Shown: positions 10,315 to 19,340 of the stretch, piece by piece
How positions within the stretch are numbered: position 1 is the stretch's first letter
How the letters are laid out: the number at the start of each line of letters is the position of its first letter
The notes under the pieces: model-generated
Seen by the model: only the letters and a program-made list of their open reading frames with translations
What the model was told of the DNA's origin: nothing
The model's database searches: none
Assembly: GCF_900101875.1 (NCBI RefSeq)
Contig: NZ_FNAI01000002.1
Location: forward strand, 124,001 to 188,000
Direction of reading: 5' to 3'
Length of the DNA: 64,000 bases
Source: Mucilaginibacter pineti
GTDB lineage: Bacteria > Bacteroidota > Bacteroidia > Sphingobacteriales > Sphingobacteriaceae
Translations under genes and position numbers: made by a program

Positions 10315-10869
10315 ATGACCATTACTCAAACCCCCATTAAGGGGCTTATAGTTTTAACACCACGAGTTTTTAATGACGACAGGGGTTACTTTTTTGAATC
10401 GTTTAACGAAACTACTTTTAATGAGGCAGCGGGTTACCCGGTACATTTTGTGCAGGATAATCAATCATTCTCTACAAAAGGAGTACTGCGGGGCCTTCAT
10501 CTGCAAAAAGGCGAACATTCGCAGGCAAAGCTGGTGCGGGTAACACAAGGTGAAGTGCTGGATATAGCGGTTGATCTGCGTGCAGGTTCGGCAACTTATG
10601 GTGAGTACTACGGCGAAGTTTTATCGGAAGATAACAATAAGCAGCTGTTTATTCCGCGCGGTTTTGGGCACGGTTTTATTGTATTGAGCGATACTGCCGT
10701 TTTTCAGTACAAGTGTGATAACTACTATAATAAACAAGCCGAAGGCGGTATCCACTACGCCGATCCGGATTTGAATATCGACTGGCAATTGAGCGCGGAT
10801 AGCTTTAATGTATCTGATAAGGATGTAGAACTTCCATTTTTAAGGGACGTTAACGATCTGGGCTTTTAA
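10315..10869 (+). CDS. rfbC: dTDP-4-dehydrorhamnose 3,5-epimerase
   Basis: Third enzyme of dTDP-L-rhamnose synthesis. It epimerises dTDP-4-keto-6-deoxyglucose at C3 and C5. The 184-aa cupin protein shows the classic GYFFESF start, VLRGLHLQ with the catalytic His, and IPRGFGHGF in the core. Its length is typical. It is followed after 10 nt by rfbD, so the two are co-transcribed. A TAnnTTTG promoter element lies 44 nt upstream. Confidence 0.97.
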   Translation: MTITQTPIKGLIVLTPRVFNDDRGYFFESFNETTFNEAAGYPVHFVQDNQSFSTKGVLRGLHLQKGEHSQAKLVRVTQGEVLDIAVDLRAGSATYGEYYGEVLSEDNNKQLFIPRGFGHGFIVLSDTAVFQYKCDNYYNKQAEGGIHYADPDLNIDWQLSADSFNVSDKDVELPFLRDVNDLGF

Positions 10870-10879
10870 TAAATCATAT

Positions 10880-11743
10880 ATGCAAAACATTGTAGTGTTT
10901 GGTGCAGCAGGTCAGTTAGGGCAATGCTTAAAAAAGGTAGCTGCCGATAGGGCTATTGAAAACATCTTCTATCTATCATCAGTAGAAGGGAATATATTGG
11001 ATGCCGATGTGATTAACACGGCCTTCCAAAAATATAAACCGACCTTTGTTATTAATTGCGCTGCCTATACCGCGGTAGATAAAGCCGAGGACGAGGTAGA
11101 ACAGGCCCGTGCTATCAACAAAACCGGAGTTGCAAACCTTGCTGCGGCTTGTAAAAGTTATAATGCTACATTAATCCACATTTCTACCGATTTTGTTTTT
11201 AATGGTGATATCCCGCATCCGCTAAGTGAGGGGGATGCCACCGCGCCGATAGGTGTTTATGGGTTAACCAAACTGGAGGGCGAAGAGGCTATTGCTGCGG
11301 TATTGGACAAGCATTACATCATCCGTACCAGCTGGCTTTACTCAGAATATGGCAATAACTTTGTGAAAACCATGCTCAAACTGGGCGCCGACCGCGACCT
11401 GTTAAAAATCATTGCCGATCAGGTTGGTACCCCAACCTACGCCATTGACCTGGCCGCGTGTGTGCTGGATATCATATCTTCGGCCAAGGAAAACTATGGC
11501 ATTTATCATTACAGTAATGAGGGGGTAGCATCGTGGTTTGATTTTGCCAAAGCCGTGTTTGATATCTCAAATACAAATGTAAAAGTATTACCCATTGGCA
11601 CGGCCGAATACCCTACCAAAGCAAAGCGCCCGGCTTATTCGGTAATGAATAAAGCAAAGATCAAATCAACTTTTGATATAGAAATACCATATTGGCGCGA
11701 TAGCCTTGTTGTTTGCTTGAATGTTCTTTTAAGTAATAAATAG
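10880..11743 (+). CDS. rfbD: dTDP-4-dehydrorhamnose reductase
   Basis: Last enzyme of the dTDP-L-rhamnose pathway, reducing dTDP-4-keto-rhamnose with NAD(P)H. The 287-aa extended SDR protein has the GAAGQLG nucleotide-binding loop at residues 8-14, NCAAYTAVDKAE (a signature of RfbD), HISTDFVFNG, and the catalytic Tyr-x3-Lys in YGLTKLEGE. The gene follows rfbC by 10 nt and precedes rfbA. Confidence 0.97.
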   Translation: MQNIVVFGAAGQLGQCLKKVAADRAIENIFYLSSVEGNILDADVINTAFQKYKPTFVINCAAYTAVDKAEDEVEQARAINKTGVANLAAACKSYNATLIHISTDFVFNGDIPHPLSEGDATAPIGVYGLTKLEGEEAIAAVLDKHYIIRTSWLYSEYGNNFVKTMLKLGADRDLLKIIADQVGTPTYAIDLAACVLDIISSAKENYGIYHYSNEGVASWFDFAKAVFDISNTNVKVLPIGTAEYPTKAKRPAYSVMNKAKIKSTFDIEIPYWRDSLVVCLNVLLSNK

Positions 11744-11864
11744 TAAGATTGAAGGGAGTGCTGTTTTCAGTGCTGTATAATCCCTGGATTACTGACGTTT
11801 ATGCTTGTGATTGATATTTATTTATACGCTTGTAAGGCGATCTTTAAACATAATTTATAATACA

Positions 11865-12734
11865 TTGAAAGGAATTATTCTTGCCGGGGGATCTGGAACC
11901 AGGTTACATCCCCTAACGTTGGCCGTAAGCAAACAGCTAATGCCTGTATATGATAAGCCGATGATCTATTATCCGCTGTCGGTTTTAATGCTTGCAGGTA
12001 TCAAAGAAGTTTTAATTATTTCAACTCCGCATGATCTGCCTAATTTTGAAAAATTATTAGGTGATGGCTCTCGTCTCGGTTGCCGGTTTGAATATGCGGT
12101 GCAGGAAGAACCTAATGGTCTTGCACAGGCGTTTGTAATAGGCGCAGATTTTATAGGTACCGATAAAGTTGCATTAATATTAGGTGATAATATTTTCTAC
12201 GGCGACGGCCTTTCTAATTTATTGCTTTCCTGTAATGATCCTGTGGGCGGATTAGTGTTTGCCTACCATGTATCAGATCCAGAGCGTTATGGTGTAGTTG
12301 AATTTGATGAAGATAATAATGCTATTTCAATTGAAGAGAAACCGGCAGAACCTAAATCAAGTTATGCAGTTCCGGGTTTATATTTTTATGACAACAGTGT
12401 TGTTGAAATTTCAAAAAACATCAAACCATCGCCCCGCGGCGAGTATGAAATAACCGACGTAAATAAGGTTTACCTGGAACAAGGGAAACTAAAGGTGGGT
12501 ATATTAAGCCGTGGAACAGCCTGGTTAGATACCGGTACTTTTGCATCATTAATGCAGGCCGGCCAGTTTGTACAGGTAATTGAAGAGCGCCAGGGCATGA
12601 AGATTGGTTGCATTGAAGAAATTGCCTATCGCCGTGGATTTATTGACGCCAAGCAGTTAGAGAATATTGCCATGCCTTTGGTAAAAAGCGGTTACGGAGA
12701 ATATTTGTTGAAACTGATTAAGCCGAAAAAGTAA
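11865..12734 (+). CDS. rfbA: Glucose-1-phosphate thymidylyltransferase, copy 1
   Basis: Makes dTDP-glucose from glucose-1-phosphate and dTTP, the first step of the rhamnose pathway. The family N-terminus [15 protein letters not shown] begins directly after a TTG codon at 11865. The frame stays open a further 54 nt upstream to an ATT-type start, but that stretch does not match the family, so TTG 11865 is chosen (289 aa, close to the 286 aa of the second copy). The substrate motifs EKPAEPKS and GEYEITDVN are intact. A second, very similar rfbA lies at 16568-17428. Confidence 0.93.
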   Translation: MKGIILAGGSGTRLHPLTLAVSKQLMPVYDKPMIYYPLSVLMLAGIKEVLIISTPHDLPNFEKLLGDGSRLGCRFEYAVQEEPNGLAQAFVIGADFIGTDKVALILGDNIFYGDGLSNLLLSCNDPVGGLVFAYHVSDPERYGVVEFDEDNNAISIEEKPAEPKSSYAVPGLYFYDNSVVEISKNIKPSPRGEYEITDVNKVYLEQGKLKVGILSRGTAWLDTGTFASLMQAGQFVQVIEERQGMKIGCIEEIAYRRGFIDAKQLENIAMPLVKSGYGEYLLKLIKPKK

Positions 12735-12876
12735 TTTTGGGTCACCGCTTAGCTCAAGTTAAATATAAAATCAGTTAACGGATTAAATTGGGCGTCTCCC
12801 AATTAATTGTGGCTGAAATGATAACGTTGGTCATCAAACGGAGAGATATCCAATATATTAGTAATTTATACCCCCT

Positions 12877-13929
12877 ATGAAAAAAATCATCATTACCGGT
12901 GGTGCCGGTTTTATTGGCTCACATGTAGTACGTCGTTTTGTTACTTCCTATCCTCAATATGAAATTGTTAACCTTGATAATTTAACCTATGCAGGTAACC
13001 TCGAAAACTTAAGGGATATTGAAAACGAACCCAATTACAGATTTGTAAAAGGTGATATTGTTGATGCTGAATTTATTGACGGATTGTTTGATAGCGAAAT
13101 GCCCGACGCTGTTATCCATTTGGCGGCAGAATCACATGTTGACCGTTCAATAAGCAATCCGCTTGAGTTTGTAATGACCAATATAATTGGCACAGTTAAC
13201 CTGCTTAATGCAGCAAAAAAGTATTGGAAGGGCAATTACGACCAAACCCGTTTTTACCATGTATCTACCGATGAGGTATACGGCAGCTTGGGCGAAGAGG
13301 GAATGTTTACCGAAGAAACCGCTTATGACCCGCATTCGCCGTACTCGGCATCAAAAGCCAGTTCAGATCATTTTGTGCGTGCTTACCAGGATACTTATGG
13401 CTTAAACGCCGTAATATCAAACTGCTCAAACAACTACGGCTCGTATCACTTTCCAGAAAAACTGATACCGCTGGCCATTAATAATATTAAACAAAACAAG
13501 CCTGTACCAGTATACGGTAAAGGCGAAAACATACGCGACTGGCTTTGGGTGGAAGACCATGCAAGGGCTATCGACGTAATATTCCACAATGCCAAAGCCG
13601 GCCAAACCTATAATATTGGCGGCCATAACGAATGGAAAAACATTGACCTTATTAATTTGCTATGCACCATACTCGACAAGAAGCTGGGCAGGGATGCAGG
13701 CGAGTCGGCTAAGCTGATAACGTATGTTACAGACCGGGCCGGACACGATTTGCGTTATGCCATTGATGCTACAAAGCTTAAAAATGAACTTGGTTGGGTG
13801 CCGAGCATAACTTTTGAAGAAGGACTCGAAAAAACGGTAGATTGGTACCTGGATAACCACGAGTGGCTTGAAAATGTCACATCGGGTAATTACAAACAAT
13901 ATTACGAAGGCCAATACACCGATAGGTAG
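12877..13929 (+). CDS. rfbB: dTDP-glucose 4,6-dehydratase
   Basis: Second enzyme of the dTDP-rhamnose pathway: NAD+-dependent 4,6-dehydration of dTDP-glucose. The 350-aa protein opens with GGAGFIGSHV. It has HLAAESHVDRSI, the STDEVYGSLG segment carrying the catalytic Asp-Glu pair, and Tyr-x3-Lys in YSASKASSDH. Length and motifs are typical. With rfbC, rfbD and rfbA it completes the pathway. It ends the + strand group and faces cysN across a hairpin. Confidence 0.97.
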   Translation: MKKIIITGGAGFIGSHVVRRFVTSYPQYEIVNLDNLTYAGNLENLRDIENEPNYRFVKGDIVDAEFIDGLFDSEMPDAVIHLAAESHVDRSISNPLEFVMTNIIGTVNLLNAAKKYWKGNYDQTRFYHVSTDEVYGSLGEEGMFTEETAYDPHSPYSASKASSDHFVRAYQDTYGLNAVISNCSNNYGSYHFPEKLIPLAINNIKQNKPVPVYGKGENIRDWLWVEDHARAIDVIFHNAKAGQTYNIGGHNEWKNIDLINLLCTILDKKLGRDAGESAKLITYVTDRAGHDLRYAIDATKLKNELGWVPSITFEEGLEKTVDWYLDNHEWLENVTSGNYKQYYEGQYTDR

Positions 13930-13982
13930 TTAGTTGGGCTTTCGGACTTTATTAAAAGTCTATAATACCTGTTAAATTATTC

Positions 13983-14032
13983 ACCGGCAATTCACTACAT
14001 ATGAGTTTATTAATATGTTGCGAATTGCCGGT
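13983..14032. terminator. Hairpin between convergent rfbB and cysN
   Basis: An 11-bp perfect stem (13983-13993 with 14022-14032) encloses a 28-nt loop and is followed by a short T-run at 14032-14036. It sits between the convergent rfbB and cysN stops, so it could end transcription from the rfbB side. Confidence 0.6.
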
Positions 14033-14058
14033 TTTTATGTAGCCGCTTTTGCTACAAA

Positions 14059-15303
14059 CTAAGCTAATATTGTGCCTGCTGCTACGGTTTCGTTAGTGGC
14101 TTCGTCAACCAATATTAATGAGCCTGTGATGCGGTTTTTGCGGTACTCGTCAAAAACAACGGGCTGGGTGGTACGCAGGCGAATGCGTGCCATCTCATTC
14201 ATTTTAATATCACCTGCGTTTTCCTGTTTTTCCAGGGTGTTGATATCAAGCTTGTAATAAACCTCTTTTATGATGGCCATTACTTCGCGGGTGGTGTTTT
14301 TTAAATGGTATTTAGCACCGGGGCGCGGGCCACGATTGGCCATCCAGCAAATCATTACATCAATATCCTGGCTTACCTGCGGTTCGCTGTCGTCCTTAAC
14401 AATCATATCGCCCCTGCTTACATCCACATCATCATCCAGCGTAATAGATACCGACATAGGCGCGAAAGCTTCTGCTACCGGACCTTCAAACGTATCGATA
14501 GATTTTATGGTAGATGTTAAACCCGATGGCAAAACGGTGATCTTATCGCCCGGTTTAAATATCCCGCCTGCAATACGGCCTGCATATCCCCTGTAATCGT
14601 GGTATTCGGCCGCGTGCGGGCGTATTACCGTTTGTACGGGGAAACGTGCGTCGGCGTGGTTTTCGTCGCTGGCAATGTGTATGGTTTCAAGCGTGTGCAA
14701 TAAGCTTTCGCCTTTGTACCACGGCATGTTTACAGAATCGTTAACCACGTTGTCGCCTTCCAGCGCGCTGATGGGTACAAAACGAATATCGGTAACATCA
14801 ATTTTGGCTGCAAAAGCCTCATATTGTTCAACCACTTTGTTAAAAGCCTCTTCAGAGTAATCAACAAGGTCCATTTTGTTAATGCACACGATGATATGCG
14901 GGATTCTTAACAGTGATGCAATGTAAGAGTGCCTGCAGGTTTGTTCAACCACGCCTTTGCGGGCGTCAACCAATACAAGGGCAAGGTTGGCGGTTGATGC
15001 GCCGGTAACCATATTGCGGGTATATTGAATATGGCCCGGGGTATCGGCAATAATAAATTTACGTTTTGGCGTGGCAAAATAACGGTAGGCAACATCAATA
15101 GTAATGCCCTGTTCCCTTTCAGACCGCAAACCATCGGTAAGCAGCGACAGATCGATATGCTGTAATCCCTTGCGCTCGCTTGATTGCTTTACGGCTTCCA
15201 TCTGATCCTCAAAAATAGATTTTGAATCGTATAGTAATCTGCCTATGAGTGTGCTTTTTCCGTCATCTACGCTGCCGGCTGTTGTAAAACGTAATAATTC
15301 CAT
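14059..15303 (-). CDS. cysN: Sulfate adenylyltransferase, GTPase subunit
   Basis: GTP-hydrolysing subunit of ATP sulfurylase, which with CysD activates sulfate to APS. The 414-aa EF-Tu-like protein has the P-loop GSVDDGKST at residues 10-18, switch-II DTPGH and the NKMDL guanine-specificity motif, then two beta-barrel domains. It lacks a fused APS kinase (CysC), so only the adenylyltransferase step is encoded here. cysD lies directly upstream, separated by a 110-nt word-repeat element. The pair is inserted, in reverse orientation, between rfbB and the second rfbA. It may serve sulfur assimilation or supply activated sulfate for glycan sulfation; the second is inference. Confidence 0.95.
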   Translation of the reverse strand: MELLRFTTAGSVDDGKSTLIGRLLYDSKSIFEDQMEAVKQSSERKGLQHIDLSLLTDGLRSEREQGITIDVAYRYFATPKRKFIIADTPGHIQYTRNMVTGASTANLALVLVDARKGVVEQTCRHSYIASLLRIPHIIVCINKMDLVDYSEEAFNKVVEQYEAFAAKIDVTDIRFVPISALEGDNVVNDSVNMPWYKGESLLHTLETIHIASDENHADARFPVQTVIRPHAAEYHDYRGYAGRIAGGIFKPGDKITVLPSGLTSTIKSIDTFEGPVAEAFAPMSVSITLDDDVDVSRGDMIVKDDSEPQVSQDIDVMICWMANRGPRPGAKYHLKNTTREVMAIIKEVYYKLDINTLEKQENAGDIKMNEMARIRLRTTQPVVFDEYRKNRITGSLILVDEATNETVAAGTILA

Positions 15304-15317
15304 TGTTTATGTGAATT

Positions 15318-15408
15318 GTATCAAGTAGTTAGTATCACGTATCAAGACAGGTTTCCAAAGCGACATTGATTTTCAAAATCTTGATACCTGATACTAACTA
15401 CTTGATAC
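15318..15408. repeat. Inverted word-repeat element between cysN and cysD
   Basis: A left arm (15318-15347) made of variants of GTATCAAG / TTAGTATCA is mirrored by a right arm (15379-15408). There are 20 perfectly paired bases (15318-15337 with 15389-15408) and 9 more (15339-15347 with 15379-15387). It fills the space between the cysD stop and cysN start and could fold into a long stem in the transcript. Confidence 0.85.
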
Positions 15409-15413
15409 TAAAA

Positions 15414-16319
15414 TTAAAAATAACCTTGTTTTTTCCTGTCTTCCATTGAGGTATCCGACCGTTTATCATCGCTTCGGTTACCACGCTCAGTACTGCGGGT
15501 GGCAGATACTTCGGCAACAATTTTTTCCAGGGTATCTGCATCAGACTCAATACCACCGGTAATGGTAATATCGCCCAGCGTACGGAAACGCATCAGTTTA
15601 TTTTCAACGGTTTCCCCCTCACGCAGCGACAAAAACTCTGAGGCCGGCAACCAGGTACCATCACGGTAAACGGCGTTGCGGTTATGCGCAAAATAAAGTG
15701 ATGGGATAGCAATATTTTCATGCAGGATATAATTCCAGATATCCATTTCGGTCCAGTTGCTTATCGGGAATACCCTGAAATGTTCGCCCATGCGTTTGCG
15801 GCCGTTAAAAATATTCCACAATTCGGGACGCTGGTTCTTAGGGTCCCACTGGCCAAACTCATCGCGGTGCGAAAAGAAACGTTCTTTTGAGCGTGCTTTT
15901 TCCTCATCCCTGCGGGCGCCGCCAATGGCTGCATCAATTTTATTGTGCTCAATGGCATCTAAAAGCGATACAATCTGCAATTCATTACGGCTGGCATTAA
16001 TACCACTTTCCTCAACCGCGCGGCCTTTGTCAATAGCATCCTGTACCGAGCCTACAATAAGTTGTACGCCTAAATCTTCTACCAGTTTATCCCTAAACTC
16101 CATAGTTTCGGGAAAGTTATGGCCGGTGTCAATATGAATAAGCGGCATTGGTATTTTGGCGGGCCAGAAGGCTTTTTTGGCCAAATGGGTTACAACAATG
16201 GAGTCTTTACCGCCCGAAAACAGTATAGCAGGACGATCAAATTGGGCAACCACTTCCCTTATAACGTAAATGGCCTCCGATTCTAATTCCTGCAGATGAG
16301 TAAGATAATATTTGTGCAT
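15414..16319 (-). CDS. cysD: Sulfate adenylyltransferase, small subunit
   Basis: Catalytic subunit of ATP sulfurylase, forming APS from sulfate and ATP with CysN. The 301-aa protein of the PAPS-reductase/PP-loop superfamily shows SGGKDS at residues 35-40 and the conserved IDTGHNFPETMEFRD and GGARRDEEKARSKER stretches. It ends in a basic tail (EDRKKQGYF) typical of CysD. It is first in the cysD-cysN pair. A small palindromic motif lies 28-40 nt upstream of its start. Confidence 0.96.
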   Translation of the reverse strand: MHKYYLTHLQELESEAIYVIREVVAQFDRPAILFSGGKDSIVVTHLAKKAFWPAKIPMPLIHIDTGHNFPETMEFRDKLVEDLGVQLIVGSVQDAIDKGRAVEESGINASRNELQIVSLLDAIEHNKIDAAIGGARRDEEKARSKERFFSHRDEFGQWDPKNQRPELWNIFNGRKRMGEHFRVFPISNWTEMDIWNYILHENIAIPSLYFAHNRNAVYRDGTWLPASEFLSLREGETVENKLMRFRTLGDITITGGIESDADTLEKIVAEVSATRSTERGNRSDDKRSDTSMEDRKKQGYF

Positions 16320-16346
16320 GCTAACTTTAAAAACCTGCTAAGTCCA

Positions 16347-16359
16347 CCTAAATAGTAGG
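16347..16359 (-). promoter_or_regulatory. Possible regulatory palindrome upstream of cysD
   Basis: CCTAAATAGTAGG has 4-nt inverted ends (CCTA/TAGG) and lies 28-40 nt upstream of the cysD start. It could be the site of a sulfur-responsive regulator, but a short AT-rich palindrome can arise by chance. Confidence 0.3.
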
Positions 16360-16567
16360 ATATAGCAATCAAACTGCAATATTAGCAATTTTATGCCAAA
16401 TCTGGTAGTTTTTATGTTGATGGCAGATGCGCCAGTTCTACAGTGCAAATATGCATTTAGGGCATAGCAAATTTTTATAAGGGCTGCCGCCGGTATTATA
16501 ATAGTTTATAGCGGACGAGTGCGTAAAAATAATTACTTTTAAAAATCACTACACACAACATCAACAT

Positions 16568-17428
<861 letters not shown>

Positions 17429-17461
17429 GCCGTAAATAATTATTGTCATTATTTAAAAAGT

Positions 17462-17583
17462 TTGTCATTTCGATTGAGCAAGCGCAGGGATGAGCACTGT
17501 GCGAAAGAGAAATCTTCTGTGGGAATGCAAAGCTTCAATAGCTTCCCGCAGAAGATTTCTCCTCGTACCTCGTTCGGAATTAC
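17462..17583. repeat. REP-like palindromic element
   Basis: Inverted arms at 17508-17525 and about 17542-17560 pair with one mismatch around a short loop. They are framed by the phrases GTCATTTCGATTGAGC and GTTCGGAATTACAAA. It lies between the convergent rfbA copy 2 and miaA. This phrase type is a common dispersed palindromic element in Bacteroidota genomes (recalled, not searched). Confidence 0.7.
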
Positions 17584-17625
17584 AAACTCTAATCTTTATG
17601 AGGTGACTCTCTTTTTAGAATTACT

Positions 17626-18540
17626 CTATCTTTCTTCCACAACCTTCACCATCTGCCCAATCAAATCTATATCCCTCGCATCAAACCAAATAAATGATTG
17701 ATCTTTCCGAAACCAGGTGAGTTGCCTTTTGGCGAAACGGCGGGTATTTTGTTTAATCATTTCAATGGCTTTCTCCAGGCTGGTGTTGCCATCCATATAA
17801 TCAAAGATCTCGGTATAACCTACCGTATTCAAGGCATTTAAATGGCGGTAGGGGAGCATCGCCTTTACCTCGGCCAGCAGGCCTTGTTGCAGCATGATAT
17901 CAACCCGTTGGTTAATGCGGTTATATAATGCTTCGCGCGGCATGTTTAACGCCAGCTTAATAATGTTGAAGGGGCGTTTATTTACCGTGGCCTGCCGGTA
18001 AAATGAAATTGGCTTACCCGAGCTTTCAAAAACTTCCAGTGCCCTGATGATGCGCTGCGGATTACCCAGATCAACCTCGTTATAATAAACAGGATCGGCC
18101 AGTTTTAATTTTTCCTGCAGGTATGCTATGCCTTTTTCTTCCAGTTCCAGATTCAGCTTTTCGCGGATAGCCGGATCGGCGGTGGGTAGCTCGTCAAAAC
18201 CCTCACAAATAGCTTTGATGTACAAGCCTGAACCTCCCGCCAAAACTACCTTATCATGCGTTTTAAAAAGCTCATCAAGCAAGGCCAGTCCCTGCTTTTC
18301 AAAATCGCCTACAGAAAATGGTTCGGTTATGGAATGCGAATCGATAAAATAATGTTTTACCTGTGCCAGTTCATCGGCATTGGGTTTTGCGGTGCCGATA
18401 CCCATTTCGCGAAAAAACTGCCTTGAATCGGCCGATACCACTACGGTATTGTAGTGTTTGGCCAGTTCAATAGCCGCCGCTGTTTTACCAACCGCCGTAG
18501 GGCCTGCAACAACTATGAGGGTTTTGGTTTGTAAGTTCAT
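17626..18540 (-). CDS. miaA: tRNA dimethylallyltransferase
   Basis: Transfers a dimethylallyl group to N6 of adenosine 37 in tRNAs reading UNN codons. The P-loop GPTAVGKT lies at residues 13-20. SADSRQFFREMGIGTAKP (substrate-binding Asp, Ser and Arg), GGSGLYIKA and the basic RRFAKRQLTWFRK helix are all conserved. The start at 18540 (304 aa) is chosen because the 13 upstream codons that are also open come from the adjoining word-repeat element. It is separated from the convergent rfbA copy 2 by a palindromic element. Confidence 0.96.
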   Translation of the reverse strand: MNLQTKTLIVVAGPTAVGKTAAAIELAKHYNTVVVSADSRQFFREMGIGTAKPNADELAQVKHYFIDSHSITEPFSVGDFEKQGLALLDELFKTHDKVVLAGGSGLYIKAICEGFDELPTADPAIREKLNLELEEKGIAYLQEKLKLADPVYYNEVDLGNPQRIIRALEVFESSGKPISFYRQATVNKRPFNIIKLALNMPREALYNRINQRVDIMLQQGLLAEVKAMLPYRHLNALNTVGYTEIFDYMDGNTSLEKAIEMIKQNTRRFAKRQLTWFRKDQSFIWFDARDIDLIGQMVKVVEER

Positions 18541-18634
18541 AGTTAATGGTTCATAGATCATAGCCGAAGCCTGATCCATTTAAAAATTCTGTAATGTTTC
18601 TTTAACTATGAACCATTAACCATGATCCATGAAC
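18535..18634. repeat. Inverted word-repeat element upstream of miaA
   Basis: Arms built from GTTCATAGTTAATG-type words: 18542-18556 pairs perfectly (15 nt) with 18606-18620. Looser copies (GTTCAT at 18535, ATCATAG at about 18558, CATGATCCATGAAC at about 18621) extend both sides. The left arm overlaps the first codons of miaA and extends its open frame artificially. Confidence 0.8.
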
Positions 18635-18644
18635 TGCGAATTAA

Positions 18645-19298
18645 TTAATAATCATCGCCACCGCGGTGTGGCTTGTCGTCATCTTCAAAGCCTTCGTCGT
18701 CGGCAAATTCATTGCCAAATTCATCATCTTCTTCCTCGTCGTGCTTTTCTTCGGCTATTTCTTCACCTGTTTCTGTCACTTCCGAAAAATCTTCAGCATC
18801 CTCCGGGCTAAAGGCCATTTCATTCAAAAAGTCGAAATCTTCATCGGCAGCTGCGGCTGTAGTTGCGGTTGGCATAAATACATTTCCGAATTGTTTTGGT
18901 GCCTCGCCAACTGATTTTATTACAGCAGGGTAGGTGGTACCCGGTGTATCTTCCAGGATGATCTTCATCAATTCCACATGAAAATCAAATGGGCGGTCGA
19001 AATTAAAGGTATAGTAAAATTTCTGGTGCGGATCGTCAATAAAACTCAGCAGTTTTACGTTGCTCATTAATGATACACCACGATCTTTCCTTTTTTGATT
19101 GGGCAGATACGTAATTTCCTCACCCTTCATCCACTGATCATTGCTGATGTAGAAAGAAGACGAAAATTCCGGATTGTAACCGGTAGACTGGTGTATTGCA
19201 CGGTGTAGATCTTCGAAGGTTTGATTTGATTTTACATCAATCTCCCTTATCACATCATCATAATCTTCGAAAATAACCCTGAACCTGTATAGTGCCAT
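18645..19298 (-). CDS. PF07929-like (pRiA4b ORF-3) protein with acidic tail
   Basis: 217-aa protein whose first ~130 residues resemble the plasmid pRiA4b ORF-3 / 'TnpR passenger' family (YRFRVIFEDYDDVIREIDV, TFEDLHRAIHQSTGY). This fold is widespread and of unknown function. The last ~70 residues are extremely rich in Asp and Glu (for example EEKHDEEEDDEFGNEFADDE), with a short GGDDY end. No recombinase residues are visible, so the database name linking the family to transposon resolvase is probably misleading here. It lies between cca and miaA in the same direction. TATTTTTG, fitting TAnnTTTG, occurs 25 nt upstream of its start. Confidence 0.75.
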   Translation of the reverse strand: MALYRFRVIFEDYDDVIREIDVKSNQTFEDLHRAIHQSTGYNPEFSSSFYISNDQWMKGEEITYLPNQKRKDRGVSLMSNVKLLSFIDDPHQKFYYTFNFDRPFDFHVELMKIILEDTPGTTYPAVIKSVGEAPKQFGNVFMPTATTAAAADEDFDFLNEMAFSPEDAEDFSEVTETGEEIAEEKHDEEEDDEFGNEFADDEGFEDDDKPHRGGDDY

Positions 19299-19322
19299 TG
19301 TTTTAGTAAATTTTTAAAAGGA

Positions 19323-19330
19323 CAAAAATA
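19323..19330 (-). promoter_or_regulatory. Putative -7 promoter of the PF07929-like gene
   Basis: On the minus strand this reads TATTTTTG, matching TAnnTTTG, 25 nt before the start codon. No convincing -33 element is seen. Confidence 0.4.
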
Positions 19331-19340
19331 ATGTTTTAAT

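Noticed and set aside
16320..16567. Riboswitch (for example SAM type) upstream of cysD
   Set aside because: No conserved multi-helix core could be recognised; only a small palindrome is present.
17462..17701. 79-codon open frame after rfbA copy 2
   Set aside because: It is made of the palindromic element and the antisense end of miaA.
18645..19298. Insertion-sequence passenger gene
   Set aside because: The family name mentions TnpR/IS1096, but no transposase, terminal inverted repeats or target duplication is visible.
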